From NCBI GenBank assembly GCA_029851415.1, contig CM056743.1, positions 16,452,467 to 16,516,466 of the forward strand: a stretch of DNA of 64,000 nt, read 5' to 3'. How positions within the stretch are numbered: position 1 is the first letter of the stretch; the number at the start of each line of letters is the position of its first letter. The notes under the pieces are model-generated. The model was not told where the DNA came from. It saw only the letters and a program-made list of their open reading frames with translations, and did no database searches. The position numbers were made by a program, and so were the translations under genes. This stretch comes from Eretmocerus hayati. Taxonomy: Eukaryota; Arthropoda; Insecta; Hymenoptera; Aphelinidae. Below, one piece after another: positions 1 through 10,433 of this stretch.

Positions 1-300
1 GTAAAAGCACGTTTTCACACGTTGTTCTCAACTCAAAAGCGGTGGTTGCTCCTTTTTTAACACTGAAAAACGCGGGAACATTCGGAGATGTGGCAACGCC
101 GCCGATTACTGTGGCGGTAGCTACCGGATTGATTAAAGTGCGCGGTGAATGGCAATTTCCTTACCGGCCACATAGCGCTGACCCGATAAGTTAGCGGCCC
201 GGTACCTACCGAGCCGACAAAATGATTTTGGTGAATTCGGGCCTTACGCTCATTCCATTGCCGAATCGCAAAAATGATAAAAAAAATAGCCTTGCTTTTT
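1..300. other. GC-rich, promoter-like island
   Basis: This stretch is visibly richer in G, C and CpG than the DNA after it. No credible coding frame is seen. It could be the promoter and 5' end of a gene lying outside the window, probably on the minus strand. That is inference from composition only. Confidence 0.2.
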
Positions 301-1330
301 AAATACATTTCAAGCGTACAACCATTTCCATGCGATATATTTTTCTGTTCTATCATTCATTTCCACATTAAACAGACAACATCCAATCTATCAACTTTTA
401 CAGTTATTGCCCTCGCTACAATCCGAATGATGATGATTATCTTCAAAGATATACCACACTTCTCATGATGGAAGAATTGATTATATTTTTCCATTAGAGT
501 CTTGGATCCATTTATCTATTTTTCACCCTGAACAATGAAAAGAATCTGTCTACTTGTCGAACAATGTCATCTTGACCATTCATTCTCAAAACTAAGACAA
601 CACTCCTATCTATCCAGCTCTATTTTACCCAGTAACGAGGAAAAAAAGTTGTAGCAAAACTACACTTCAAAATTATCCCATGAGATTATTCATCCAGATT
701 CATAAAGAATTCCAACGTATCAATGAAGTACGTGATCATGAAAATTGTTACATATAAATTTTATTCTCAAGTGGCTTGCAATTCGGTTGCTATAACTCTC
801 AAAGAGATTTTAGAGATCTATCTAACACATCTTGAAAATCGTTATACCACTTTGTTACAAATAGTCACAGCAGTAATTGTCAAAAGACAGTCTTCAGAAT
901 CCCATTTTACATAATCCTTGAGTCCATTGATCAATTACAGTTGATTAATTTGATTCAACCCAATGAAATCTCCCTAAAACTTTTTTTTTCCACAAAAGGA
1001 ATGAATATTCTTATCTGTAATCTTTTAAATCCTATTTCAATTCGATTCATTACTCTGCTTTCATGCCATGACTGACAAATATGATTTTAGTGCAAACCCC
1101 CGTGAAACGAATATTTTTCACTAATTACAAGCACGCAAGGAGATTGCTCTATTTTCCTTAACATCTCTGTCGCTGATTTTTCTATATGGTCTCTTCCATT
1201 CAATGTGAACCACCAACACGACAGACTTTTCCAACACCTCATTCTTCAACAGTATATTATGTCCGAGTTCTGGAAAACCGTCCAACTTTTCTCCACGAGT
1301 TCGGCAAAAGACGCTTGTTCGAACGAGGTG
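301..1330. other. no feature seen
   Basis: AT-rich sequence with only short chance open frames on both strands. No repeat, transposon end or convincing exon was recognised. Confidence 0.5.
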
Positions 1331-1338
1331 TATATATT
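1331..1338 (+). promoter_or_regulatory. TATA-like box
   Basis: TATATATT lies about 30 bp upstream of a sudden GC-rich segment that opens a small reading frame at 1366. The spacing fits an RNA polymerase II core promoter. No start-site data exist, so this is a motif call only. Confidence 0.3.
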
Positions 1339-1365
1339 GGCTGATCCTACATAGTGCGTTTCCGC

Positions 1366-1500
1366 ATGCGGAAACGCAAGCGCTGGAAGGCGGCAGGTGA
1401 CGCCAGCGCCGCGGATAATTTTAGCGAGTCGGTACAGCAGAAAGTGGTTAGTTGCTGTAGTTCGGTGTGTAAATTCCCCGACAAGTTAGTGCATGTGTAA
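1366..1500 (+). CDS. small basic ORF, 44 aa, or first exon
   Basis: Starts ATG-CGG and encodes an N-terminal basic cluster (MRKRKRWKAA) followed by a Ser/Ala-rich stretch; stops at TAA. CAG-GTGACG after codon 10 could be a splice donor, so the piece may be a first coding exon rather than a complete peptide. It sits just downstream of a TATA-like box in a CpG-rich patch. No family is recognised. The basic cluster resembles a nuclear localisation signal, but that alone proves little. Confidence 0.25.
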   Translation: MRKRKRWKAAGDASAADNFSESVQQKVVSCCSSVCKFPDKLVHV

Positions 1501-1592
1501 ATTTTTTGGACACCGTGGACCCGGTGCTCCTCTCCGGGGTGGAGTTTAGTGGCTGTGATCATAAGTGATTTTGGTAGATTTTTTCGTTCTTG

Positions 1593-1802
1593 ATGGTTGA
1601 TATACAAGTTGAACATTTGGTCTCGTCGATCTTGAAGGACGGTGGGGAACTAAATAAATCCCCAAAATTTCATGATGGAAATTTTATTGCAACGTTTCGT
1701 CCACCAGGTATTGTGGACCTCATCAGGCTTCAGGTTTGTTATTCTTTAGATCGTCATGATATTTTGAACGATCTTGTCATAGAGCACAGACATAACGTCT
1801 AG
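1593..1802 (+). CDS. unrecognised ORF, 69 aa
   Basis: ATG-GTT-GAT start, TAG stop. Composition is protein-like (MVDIQVEHLVSSILKDGGEL at the start, then FHDGNFIATFRPPGIVDLIR). CTTCAG-GTTTGT at about 1731-1736 could be a splice donor, so the real exon may end there. It lies about 90 bp after the small basic ORF and could belong to the same transcript. No domain is recognised; a chance frame remains possible. Confidence 0.3.
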   Translation: MVDIQVEHLVSSILKDGGELNKSPKFHDGNFIATFRPPGIVDLIRLQVCYSLDRHDILNDLVIEHRHNV

Positions 1803-2394
1803 CTCCTGTCAATACAAGTAAACAGAGTGAGTCACCGCTCAATGGCATTGTATTTGATAAGTTTGCCCGCTCGAATCTCAAACGAGCCTCACCGTGACGC
1901 TTTACACTCACAAAGGTCGAAAAAATAAAAAACCACAGCGCACGGAACTGACATTTTCACCCCTTTTGTCGATGATGATTTTTTTCTGCGACCTTGGATC
2001 GCCAAACTAGTAATTGGGCCAGAAAGAGCACAAAAAATATAACGAAAATGACTTGTACACATTTTTCCCCAAGCGTTTTAAGGATTTGTACAAGCAGGCC
2101 CACATTATTTCAAAACTTTCCACGGAAATACTCATATGGTTTTCGTTTATTAGTTGATCATACCAATTTTGAACTGCTTCGCCTCAATGTTAGTCTCAGC
2201 TCGTTCATGAGCAATGGCGAAGAAACCCTATTACCCTCATAGAGACCCTTCACGGTACTCAGAAGGGTTATTTTAAACTTGCGGCACATGCAAACTCCCG
2301 CGCTTGTGACCAGTGCTTGCGGCAGTTGTGTGTTTTTCTGACTCCTCCGTAAACTTGAATGCAAGTAAAAGAAGAATAGGATGAAAAATGAAGC

Positions 2395-3105
2395 TCATGG
2401 GATGAAAAACACAGCCGCATTTTTCATCCTATTGAACGACAAAACGAGTAATAGAATCAATTCGATGAACTGGAGCTTGCACAGAGGCCCGCCAAAGCGA
2501 AAGCTCCAAGTCAAACTTGCACACGACACTTGCATCAGTCCAGTTGTGTGTATGGTGGGGATAACGGAGACTCTTGTCTCCCTTCCCCGCTGTACATACT
2601 TGTGCGTGGACAAAGTATTAGTATTATAGTGGCTGGTGGCAGGTGATGTGTACAGGCCTGGATGTGTAAAATAGAAATAAGTGCGTCGTGGAACCTGATC
2701 TTTGATTATATTTTTTTGAAAAACCCACACCTGATCCTCACCCGATCGCACCCAGTGATCATTTTTGAAAAGTGCTCGGCCAGTGCGGCTACCGAAATAA
2801 AAAATGAAGGCGAGAAAAAGCTTACACAGCTTGCTTGCCCTCCAGTAATAATTCCAGAAACGAGATACCCACGCTGCGCGCTGCCATTTTTGATCAAGAC
2901 CGAAATCATCGTCAGGGCAGGGCGTGTGGCGCTTGTGTGCTCTGCTTGGGTAAGAGGACTCACATCGCTTCGAATGATTCTTTAGCGTTTCCAAAATTTG
3001 AGAATCTAAACATTTTCGGGAATCATGACACTCTACGATGGCTACACAGCACTGAATTACTTGACAGGGTTCAAGAGAAGAAATCATTTTGAGCGTAAAT
3101 AACAC
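2395..3105 (-). CDS. long open frame without recognisable domain
   Basis: A 236-codon open frame on the minus strand in a segment (about 2240-3110) that is less AT-rich than its surroundings. Other frames on both strands are also fairly open there, which weakens the coding case. The predicted protein is rich in Phe, Tyr, Cys and His and has no motif I recognise. The far end contains a small palindrome around GATGAAAAATG / TTTTTCATCC (2380-2430). It may be part of an old mobile element rather than a gene. Confidence 0.2.
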   Translation of the reverse strand: MLFTLKMISSLEPCQVIQCCVAIVECHDSRKCLDSQILETLKNHSKRCESSYPSRAHKRHTPCPDDDFGLDQKWQRAAWVSRFWNYYWRASKLCKLFLAFIFYFGSRTGRALFKNDHWVRSGEDQVWVFQKNIIKDQVPRRTYFYFTHPGLYTSPATSHYNTNTLSTHKYVQRGRETRVSVIPTIHTTGLMQVSCASLTWSFRFGGPLCKLQFIELILLLVLSFNRMKNAAVFFIP

Positions 3106-3109
3106 AATT

Positions 3110-4102
3110 GTTTCAAAAAATGAAAAATGAGCAACATGAAGGAGGTAATAAATACAAGTTAGTTACATGCTCTTACAATTTCATGTTCATCAAGAGGGTA
3201 ACATTAGATGGATTTACAATGACAATTTGATGGGATCAAGGGAACACTCTCTTCCCATCAATACACTCTTTGATTGAAATTAATACATTTCAATTATTTC
3301 GTTCTTTCAAACTGGTTGATGTTTCGATAAGAATGGGTCACTTACTCGATAGTACATTCCAGGCTCTTGAAGATATCACATACTTCAATTATAACATGTG
3401 ACTCTTGGTGATAGCATTAAAGAAGTAGAATATACACTTTGGGCCTTTGACTCGAGATATTACTTTCTATCAACTAACAAGCTTAGCAGCATGCAAATTT
3501 CAATGTAATATTAAAACTGTTGAGAACGTTTTTCTCTCATTAGTCAACCATAAGCAAATGGATGCGCTTGGCTCCCAGTCATGCCTCACATACAATAACT
3601 CAGGGCCATCATTATCTCCCACATATAATTTCATCTACCTACAGCATTATCTAAACTTGATCCTACTTAAATCTAGCCATTACCATTCACCAACCGGTAA
3701 AGTCAACAATGTCTAGTCTCAATCGAGAACATAGGAAAATGACTGTCAAGAATTACAAAAACTATGATGATGATTGCTCTGGCACATTACAGTGAAGGCA
3801 TACCTTGAACGCAAATGTAAGTTTACATGTCGTGACATTCAGTGTTTTCTACCTTAAACAATACTACATTCCACACACTGTCAAACGGCGTTGGCACGAA
3901 ATTTTTATCAATTAGCAATGATATCAGTAGTTACAAGCATCTCAGTGGTGCGACCAAAACTTTCTGCACGAACAAGCCAATACCAGCTCTTCATTCACGG
4001 TGATTCATGATTAATATGCTGTATTGGACTATTCAAACTAAAAAAGATAAAGTAGTCTTTGCAAAAAGAAGAGCAACATGACAAGTCTAGCGATGGTTGC
4101 CA
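3110..4102. other. no gene; 3' flank of the minus-strand gene
   Basis: AT-rich sequence with short, unconvincing frames. The part nearest 4103 probably contains the 3' UTR of the minus-strand gene that ends there. Confidence 0.4.
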
Positions 4103-5089
4103 TTAAGGACAATACTTATCAATAATCTTTTGAACAGCCTTCAGGGCTATGCTTTTCTTAAGAGGATCTACTGACTTATAGATGTCATATACTAAGCCAG
4201 CAAGGAAATCATTACCATTGGCCATTCCTTGCAGTTTCTCAATCTCTTCATGTAATTGTGGCATCAACTTATCAACTGTTTCATGATCCGTTGCTTTCCT
4301 TTGCGGTTTCTTTGGGAAATTGACATCTATTGGCTCAAAAGTAGGACCATTGACCTCCTCATGAGTCGGTATAATAACATCTGGGCCTCCATGGTTAACG
4401 GCATTTGATACGTTACGCCCATCACTTGCCAGTGGTTGGCGCTCCCCCTCATTTTTTTCTTGTGGGGTGGCAGATTCTTGTGCAAAACTCATAGCATAAT
4501 CGTGGTCATTACTATTGAATATTTGCAAAAATCCCCAGTCCATGGAATCTTGCAGTTCCTCAACCTCTCCATATTGTTCTCCACATCATCCGACACAGCT
4601 TCATTGGAACTAATACTGTCATGTGCTTCATCATTACCACTTTTTGAAGATAAGTGTACTTCATTACCATTTACTGCTGAGCTGCCTTTATGAGATATGC
4701 AATCTAACAAGAAACCACATGAAGCAAGTAATTGTGTCTCACCAACAGTAGTCTTCTCCTTCAGTTTCCTTTTTTGTCACATTTTACTACTCTATCCCTC
4801 ATGTTTCTCCACTTTATACGAAGAAAAGGCTCTGAAAATCATTTTTATTGTCTTTATTTTAAGATAAACTTTCAAAACAAAGTGTTTTGGATGTGGTACT
4901 CACTTCCTACGTCACAGTCAAATTCCTCGTTGAACCCAATTCTTAAAAATTCTTCCATGCTAGATTTGTCCCAGCCATTCACACATTTATTTTCCAGCAT
5001 GATTGCTTTATTATTCTTGTAGAAATTTATTAGAAAATCGTTCATCGCAGTCGTCCACTTCAACTTCACTGTCTATGTCATTTTTACAC
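4103..5089 (-). CDS. Myb/SANT-like DNA-binding protein with BESS-like C-terminus; frame broken
   Basis: Two minus-strand exons are visible. The first (about 5089-4904) encodes a Myb/SANT-type helix region (KLKWTTAMNDFLINFYKNNK then WDKSSMEEFL). It ends at a good donor (GGAA-GTGAGT), phase 1. The second (4703-4103) begins after TTGTTAG and stays in phase: an acidic Ser/Asn-rich linker, then a tail DFLAGLVYDIYKSVDPLKKS that resembles a BESS interaction motif, then TAG. The frame must slip by one base near 4585, where one frame reads SDDVE and the next reads VEELQDSMDWGF. A similar slip is likely near 5040 between an acidic stretch and the SANT helix. So this is either a recent pseudogene or carries assembly indels. 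It is divergent from the Myb/SANT gene at 5587. Upstream coding sequence is not resolved. Confidence 0.55.
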
Positions 5090-5269
5090 CTGCAGAGTAG
5101 AGGTTATGTTTGACCAAATGAATACTTGTCAAGCGGGTCGAATTTGACTATTTTATTCTCTTCAATTGGCATATAATCAATTAGTTCTAATTAATTACCT
5201 GCAAAGATGTTATTCGAAAATGAACAATGAGTTCAAACAAATGGTATACAAGTCTTACCTAGTACCAAG

Positions 5270-5586
5270 CCCTTCAGAACGAGTCAGAGAACAAGTAGTC
5301 TGGAGTAATTCTTGCCAGTGATTTTGAGTGACGAGCTGACGAGAAGCCCATGAGCTCTGGAGGCACTTCAGATTTCTGGAATTCATAGTCGTTCTTGTCG
5401 GAGTCGGGCAAACTTCCGGTCGGTCGGTAAGAGCTGCGCTTTTGGCTCCAGATCCCGCCTTTTTTCACCTTCCGCCCGCCACTTTCTCGCGCATTCCGCC
5501 ATTGCAGCTCAGCACGTGCCCGGTGCCCAGGTTCGGTTTCGTGAGTGCTCTTGATTCTCATCAGAGAAAACTTAAATATTAGGAAA
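5270..5586. promoter_or_regulatory. bidirectional GC-rich promoter between divergent genes
   Basis: A CpG-rich island separates two divergently oriented Myb/SANT-type genes. The plus gene's ATG follows at 5587. There is no clear TATA box, as expected for a broad housekeeping-type promoter. Open frames crossing it on the minus strand are judged non-coding. Start sites are not known. Confidence 0.4.
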
Positions 5587-8069
5587 ATGGAACACTGTGA
5601 AGAAGATTTTGACGAGTACGAGTATGACAATCTTACTCGTCAAACCCCGGATCTATGGCGAGGAAATGTCGATCAGAGCGAGATCGATGCCCAGGTAAGA
5701 ATTTTCCCCGTTTTCATTCCCAGACTCAATCAACGCTGTATCGTGTAAAATCAGCATGCATAACTTCGTCGTTGCCTCATCCGGGTCGCAGACCTCCTGG
5801 AGGTTCGTAGGTATAAGATTGCAGCAAGAGCCCGTGTACCTAACCTCGCCGTTGCCTCCTCCGGGTTAGGACAATGAATATTTTTTCCAGTTCCCATTGG
5901 GGAACTTCCCAAGCGATGCAAATTTCATTAGTTATAATGACACCCACAATTTGATTGTTGAAAGCAAAATGTGTCTTTTTTCAGGAAATTGATTCCAACC
6001 GTAATGTGCAAGCTCCAAAAACTGATCAGGCTCCAGATTTCAGTTGTATAGAGACAGAAATTTCATTAGCCTGTGTCTACAAATACAAAAATATCATTGA
6101 AAGCACTCTAGTTTCTATTGATCGTAAAAAAATTGCATGGTCTATAATCGAAAAGGAATATAATGAGGCCTCAAAATTCCATGGATATGAGTTCAGTCGA
6201 ACTGAAGCCCAACTAAAAAGCCATTGGGAAACCTATAAATCCAAGTACGTAACATCAAAATTTTCTATTTATTTAATCACTAATTTGTGGTTACAACATA
6301 AATTTGCCTATTCTATAGCAAGTGGTTCATAAATACTCGTTCCTATTATCTTTTTGGATGCATCTGTGATCATTTTCTTTCGACTGTTTCAAAACCAGAA
6401 AATCAGATTCACACACCAAAACTCGTGACATTTCTGAATCCATTGGGGTGAGCAGCGAATCATGTCTGAGTAGACTGAATGATAATGACATATCTCTCGG
6501 GAACTCTGTTCATCAAATCAAACCTTCGCTGGACTTGACTCTAAAAAATCCATGGGACAGCACGGCAGCTTGTGAAGGTGAGATTGAAAATATTATTCAT
6601 GTATAAGAAAGAAATCATCACTAACTATTCCATGGTACAATTTAGGTTCCTCAAAAAAATGCTCCAATGATTTAAACATTCTGGACAGTATTGATTTAAC
6701 TTGTTATGAAGACGACAATGATGTAGGAAAAAATACTAAGGAACCAAATTGTGAAAGTTTTACAAAAAGTTTATCCAATATGAGCCTCGATGAAAACAAG
6801 AACCAACTTGAATGTATGGAACCTATCCTTGGTTTGACAAATGATCATAGTCCTGTTCAATCACATTCTCAAGGTATGTTGACAAATTATATATCATTCT
6901 TCATTTGTAAATCTATTCCGATGAATTTATACTCAGAATAATCGAGTTGTGATGGCTTATATCAACGCAGTAGTTGTACAGAATAGTCTGTCTTGTCATA
7001 AATTATGCTGCTATTGTTTTCAAGCTCTTTCAGATTTCTATCTCGGTTTGTGATCATGTAAACATATATTATATAATGATATATTAATTTGTTTAGTTGG
7101 CAGGAGTCGAAAACCTGTCAAACCTAAGGTGGTCAAACAGGCATCTGCAGGCGAAAAAAAGCTCAGTACCTCTCAAATCTTGGCTCAAAAAATGAAAATG
7201 TTTTTTGGTGAGTACAATTTTTATGTATACTAACTTCCTGTAATTGAGACCTCTGTCAAACCTTGACTTATTTCTCATTTCCAGCCATGCATCCTGATTC
7301 TGTGAGCTCTGGTGATGTGAAAAAAACGGATGCACCTTGGCCCTCAACTCAGGTTAAAAGATGCAAAGATGAATTGCCGGCGCTTCCAATAAATAAGAAA
7401 GTTAAAAGTGAAGCATGTCAAGCCCCGATGAGAAAAACTAATGCTGATCCAGTCTTAAAGACAAGGAGCTTGAAAGCAAGAGATGTGGTACCTCCAGCTA
7501 CTGCAATTCGTTCGTCTAATACGGCCCATTGCCGCAAGTTAAAACTGAGGCTAAAAAAGTTTCACCCCCGGAGCAAGATCAAATCCACAACAAGAGAGAA
7601 TCAGACAAAATCCCACCAAAACAGAATCTCGATTACCAATTGAATCTGAAAACGCTGTATCAATTATCAAAAGCAGCCAATGTGTCAAAGTCGAGACTGC
7701 GTCAGCTACTGGAGGGGTGAGAAAAGGTATTTTGGAGGAGCGTATGGATCACACGAAAGGTTAGTGAATACAAATGTCATTGCATCAATTGCATGTCGTG
7801 GAATGATCTGATTAAATATTCTAACGTGTGCCTTTTTCTTAGAGGTTTCCAACAACGAAGTCGACGTAGGAATGAGACGTGGAAGGCCAAAGCCAGCATA
7901 GCGACTGCTGCAAAAAGATAGAGTTGTGATAGCACAACAGTGTGATGAAATTCACGCACTGAAGTTGGGAATTCTCCAATATGAGAAGGGATATTGGATG
8001 TTGAAGCAGCAATCTGCCAGAGTCGAGCTAGAGACTCTGAAGAAACTTCAAAGACAACTTGGATTTTGA
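5587..8069 (+). CDS. seven-exon Myb/SANT-like, AT-hook protein with TAG before a C-terminal helical extension
   Basis: Exons by consensus sites and phase: 5587-5694, 5985-6244, 6399-6577, 6646-6873, 7097-7207, 7285-7759, 7843-7901 (to TAG). Exon 1 is acidic (MEHCEEDFDEYEYDNLTRQ). Exon 2 holds a Myb/SANT-like domain of the zeste/fibrinogen-silencer-binding type (YKYKNIIESTL, KKIAWSIIEKEYNEA, RTEAQLKSHWETYKSK). Exons 3-5 encode a polar linker. Exon 7 has an AT-hook core, RRGRPKPA, then TAG at 7899-7901. The same frame continues 55 codons to TGA at 8069, with a charged helical tail (KKLQRQLGF at its end) like the coiled-coil ends of this family. Exon 6 changes frame: it starts in one frame and must leave in another, best explained by one-base losses near 7530 and 7620. 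Likely a nuclear DNA-binding regulator, now possibly inactive, unless the lesions are sequence errors. Confidence 0.65.
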
Positions 8070-8620
8070 GTTATTCTTCTACGAAAGCATTGTAAAGAGA
8101 TTCGCGTCACTTAATATGAGGTTCTTAGATTAATATTCATCGTTAGGTTGAGACGGAATTGAAGTGGGTTTGAAAATGAGTAAAATGGAGATTTTTTGAG
8201 AATTTCAATTTTTCACTTCATTCTAATGATTTTTCAGGGATTGAATGAAATGTTAGCATCAACCAATAGATTTAAAATGTATAAATGGATTTTTTTAGGT
8301 CAACGGGAAGTAAGGTAGATGAATCGTAGAGGAAATTAGGAGGAGAGAATGAATATTAAAAACAATATGTTTTGAATTATCCTTCTCAGACATGATCCAA
8401 GAGGGATTTGGGTGACCTAAAATGAGGGTATCTCAATATAACATCTATCGTTTGGTTGAGATCAAATTTTCATGGAGTGAAATGGAAAATGGATAGATTG
8501 AGATTTTGGTGAGTTTTAGATTTTTTCAGGAATTTGAGGTCTCACAGTATGGAAAATAATTTTGGTATTAACCAATCGATGGATTATGCAGAAAAAATCG
8601 AGGTTTAGGTAACTTAATTT
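8040..8620 (+). repeat. diverged tandem duplication, about 290-bp unit
   Basis: Two head-to-tail copies are recognisable. Matching landmarks recur about 290-300 bp apart: TTATTCTTC / TTATCCTTC, ATCGTTAGGTTGAGA / ATCGTTTGGTTGAGA, a TTTTTCAGG box, and ATCAACCAATAGATT / ATTAACCAATCGATGG. The array starts at the end of the preceding gene and probably includes its 3' UTR. Confidence 0.5.
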
Positions 8621-9067
8621 TTAATGAGACCGTCCAACTTCTTCAGTCATTTCGATTTGGGAAAATTATGGCACAAATTCCGTGATGAAACGATTCTATT
8701 GCAGTTTTAAAATATGCAAATTACCAACCTAATTTTTGAGAAAAAAATGTCTAAGGTATTGGAATTCAGCACGGCGTATTATAGGTGATGGCCACGAAAT
8801 GAGTCATATCTCAAAATTAAACAGTGTTACCGCGACGAGCAACTGTCCGAGCATGGATCATTCATAGACGAATGGAGTATCATTCAGAAACATGCATGTC
8901 GCCGACGTTTAAAAGGCAGGAAAACATTCGAAAGTATCGAAACTGTCGAAAAACAGGTGTGCAGCGGATGCCCCGACCCCGCTGCACGCTAGCGTGAGCA
9001 AGAGCTTGGGTTGTGCATGTGTGTCAGTGAGCGAACGTGTCTCGTAGCCTGACGCTTGTGTTGGTAG
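8621..9067. other. no feature seen
   Basis: Short chance frames only, with moderately GC-rich DNA near 8940-9040. Confidence 0.4.
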
Positions 9068-9070
9068 GCG

Positions 9071-9121
<51 letters not shown>

Positions 9122-9130
9122 GCGCGCGCG
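9068..9130. repeat. (CG)n(CA)n(CG)n alternating purine-pyrimidine tract
   Basis: About 60 bp of unbroken alternating purine-pyrimidine sequence: roughly five CG steps, about twenty CA steps, then about five CG steps. This layout is among the most Z-DNA-prone sequences known. It is a microsatellite, so its length probably varies between individuals. Confidence 0.9.
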
Positions 9131-9934
9131 GACAATGGTTGAGGAAGATGAGTCTCTCACATATTTGAGAGGCTGTGAGGAGGAAAAGTGTATTCTACAA
9201 TCGATGGATTTAGGCAAGAGGGACAAAATGGTTTAAGCATTTTTTTGATAAACCGAATTTTGTTGATGAAAATATTCGATTTTATGTGAAATTTTATCAA
9301 AAATTTGCTGATATGGAAACGAAGCATTCTCTTTAGATAAAACAAAAGATATTTAAGTATTATTTTGACTGTCACATTCTTGAGAATGGATCGATAGGAG
9401 TGTGGCCCACACCCTGCAGTGGCTGTACACGTTTTGCACGCTACTTATGCGGGCGCTCCTTTGGCGTTTGGGCGATCGAATTCTGAGTCTCGCTATCAGT
9501 TTTGTTTCAGTCGAAGTTCAGATCACAAATATTCAACACATTTTCATGGCTTTTCTGCATTCGGTTTCGATGGCTCCAATATGATCAAAAACTTCGTTAT
9601 TTTGGGTATAAATAAGCATTCAACTCGCTTCGCAATTTGAGATGTAGGATTGCAACGATGATTCCCTATCTGTGCTGTCGAACAAAAAATTATTGCAGGA
9701 CGAACAAGTTAGTTACTCATTAAGATACCAGCCCTTATTATCGTTCGTCTTTTGTCGCTTCTCGCAACTGAGCAATTGCGCAAGAGCGAAACAAAAATCG
9801 ACGCAGCTGAGAAAAAAGAGCGTCGCCGCTGCCGCTTTGCGCTGAGTGAACTTGACGCTTCATAGCGCTCGCGAAAGTACTGTCACATTTCGGGCATCCT
9901 AGCTAAAAGGGAGCCTGGTGGAAGGAGTTTTTGG
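9131..9934. other. intergenic; promoter-like 3' part
   Basis: The first half is AT-rich without features. From about 9730 to 9930 the DNA becomes GC- and CpG-rich, consistent with a promoter or 5' UTR for the two-exon ORF that follows. No TATA box is obvious. Confidence 0.3.
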
Positions 9935-10433
9935 ATGCCGCGTTACTCGAAATGTGTACGCAAATCTGGGAGATATCATCGGCGGACAAATTCTCATTTC
10001 GAGTGTGTGCACCCAGCCGTTCACAGACCATCGTTCAGCAGTTTTGCATTGGCAACTAGATCGCTGTCATATTCTAGGTGCATCAAGGAATATCAAAAAG
10101 TGAGTAATTTTTCATAAAAGACAATCTCTTTATCGTGACTTTTTCAAAAATTACCTGAACTGGTTTTGGTTCTTGGCACTCTGAATTTTCATGACGCAGC
10201 TATCGCAAGCGTTCATTCTTCGTGTGCCTAATTGTCCACCAAGTTATTGCATCTCCAATTCTCTGCGAATTCACGTTTCTGCCTGCCCCCGTAGAATTTC
10301 GTCCGAAACAGTGAATGGGCTGGAATTGAAAAAGGTTGTGCACCACTATTTCGATCATGGTTCTATATTTAATTTGAAATCATCCGAACTACATGTGCAT
10401 ATACATGCTCTACGCCACCGGTGTATTTATTAA
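9935..10433 (+). CDS. unrecognised two-exon gene, about 132 aa
   Basis: Exon 1 (9935-10099, 55 codons, phase 0) starts ATG-CCG-CGT and ends at a strong donor, CAAAAA-GTGAGT. A 100-bp intron ends at ACGCAG, and exon 2 (10200-10433) continues in phase to TAA. The product is basic and Ser/His/Cys-rich (MPRYSKCVRKSGRYHRRTNS at the start, ALRHRCIY at the end) with no recognised domain, signal peptide or membrane segment. Support comes from the matching phase across canonical splice sites and the CpG-rich upstream segment. Against it are unusual composition and lack of any known relative. Confidence 0.35.

Noticed and set aside
5274..5630. 118-codon minus-strand frame over the divergent promoter
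   Set aside because: It overlaps the GC-rich promoter and the first exon of the plus gene in antisense, has no domain, and is best explained by low stop density in CpG-rich DNA.
7899..7902. Alternative splice acceptor at GCATAG to bypass the TAG
   Set aside because: Using that AG shifts the frame and meets a stop within a few codons.
8909..9226. Cys/Val-rich minus-strand frame
   Set aside because: Mostly a translation of the CA/CG tract.
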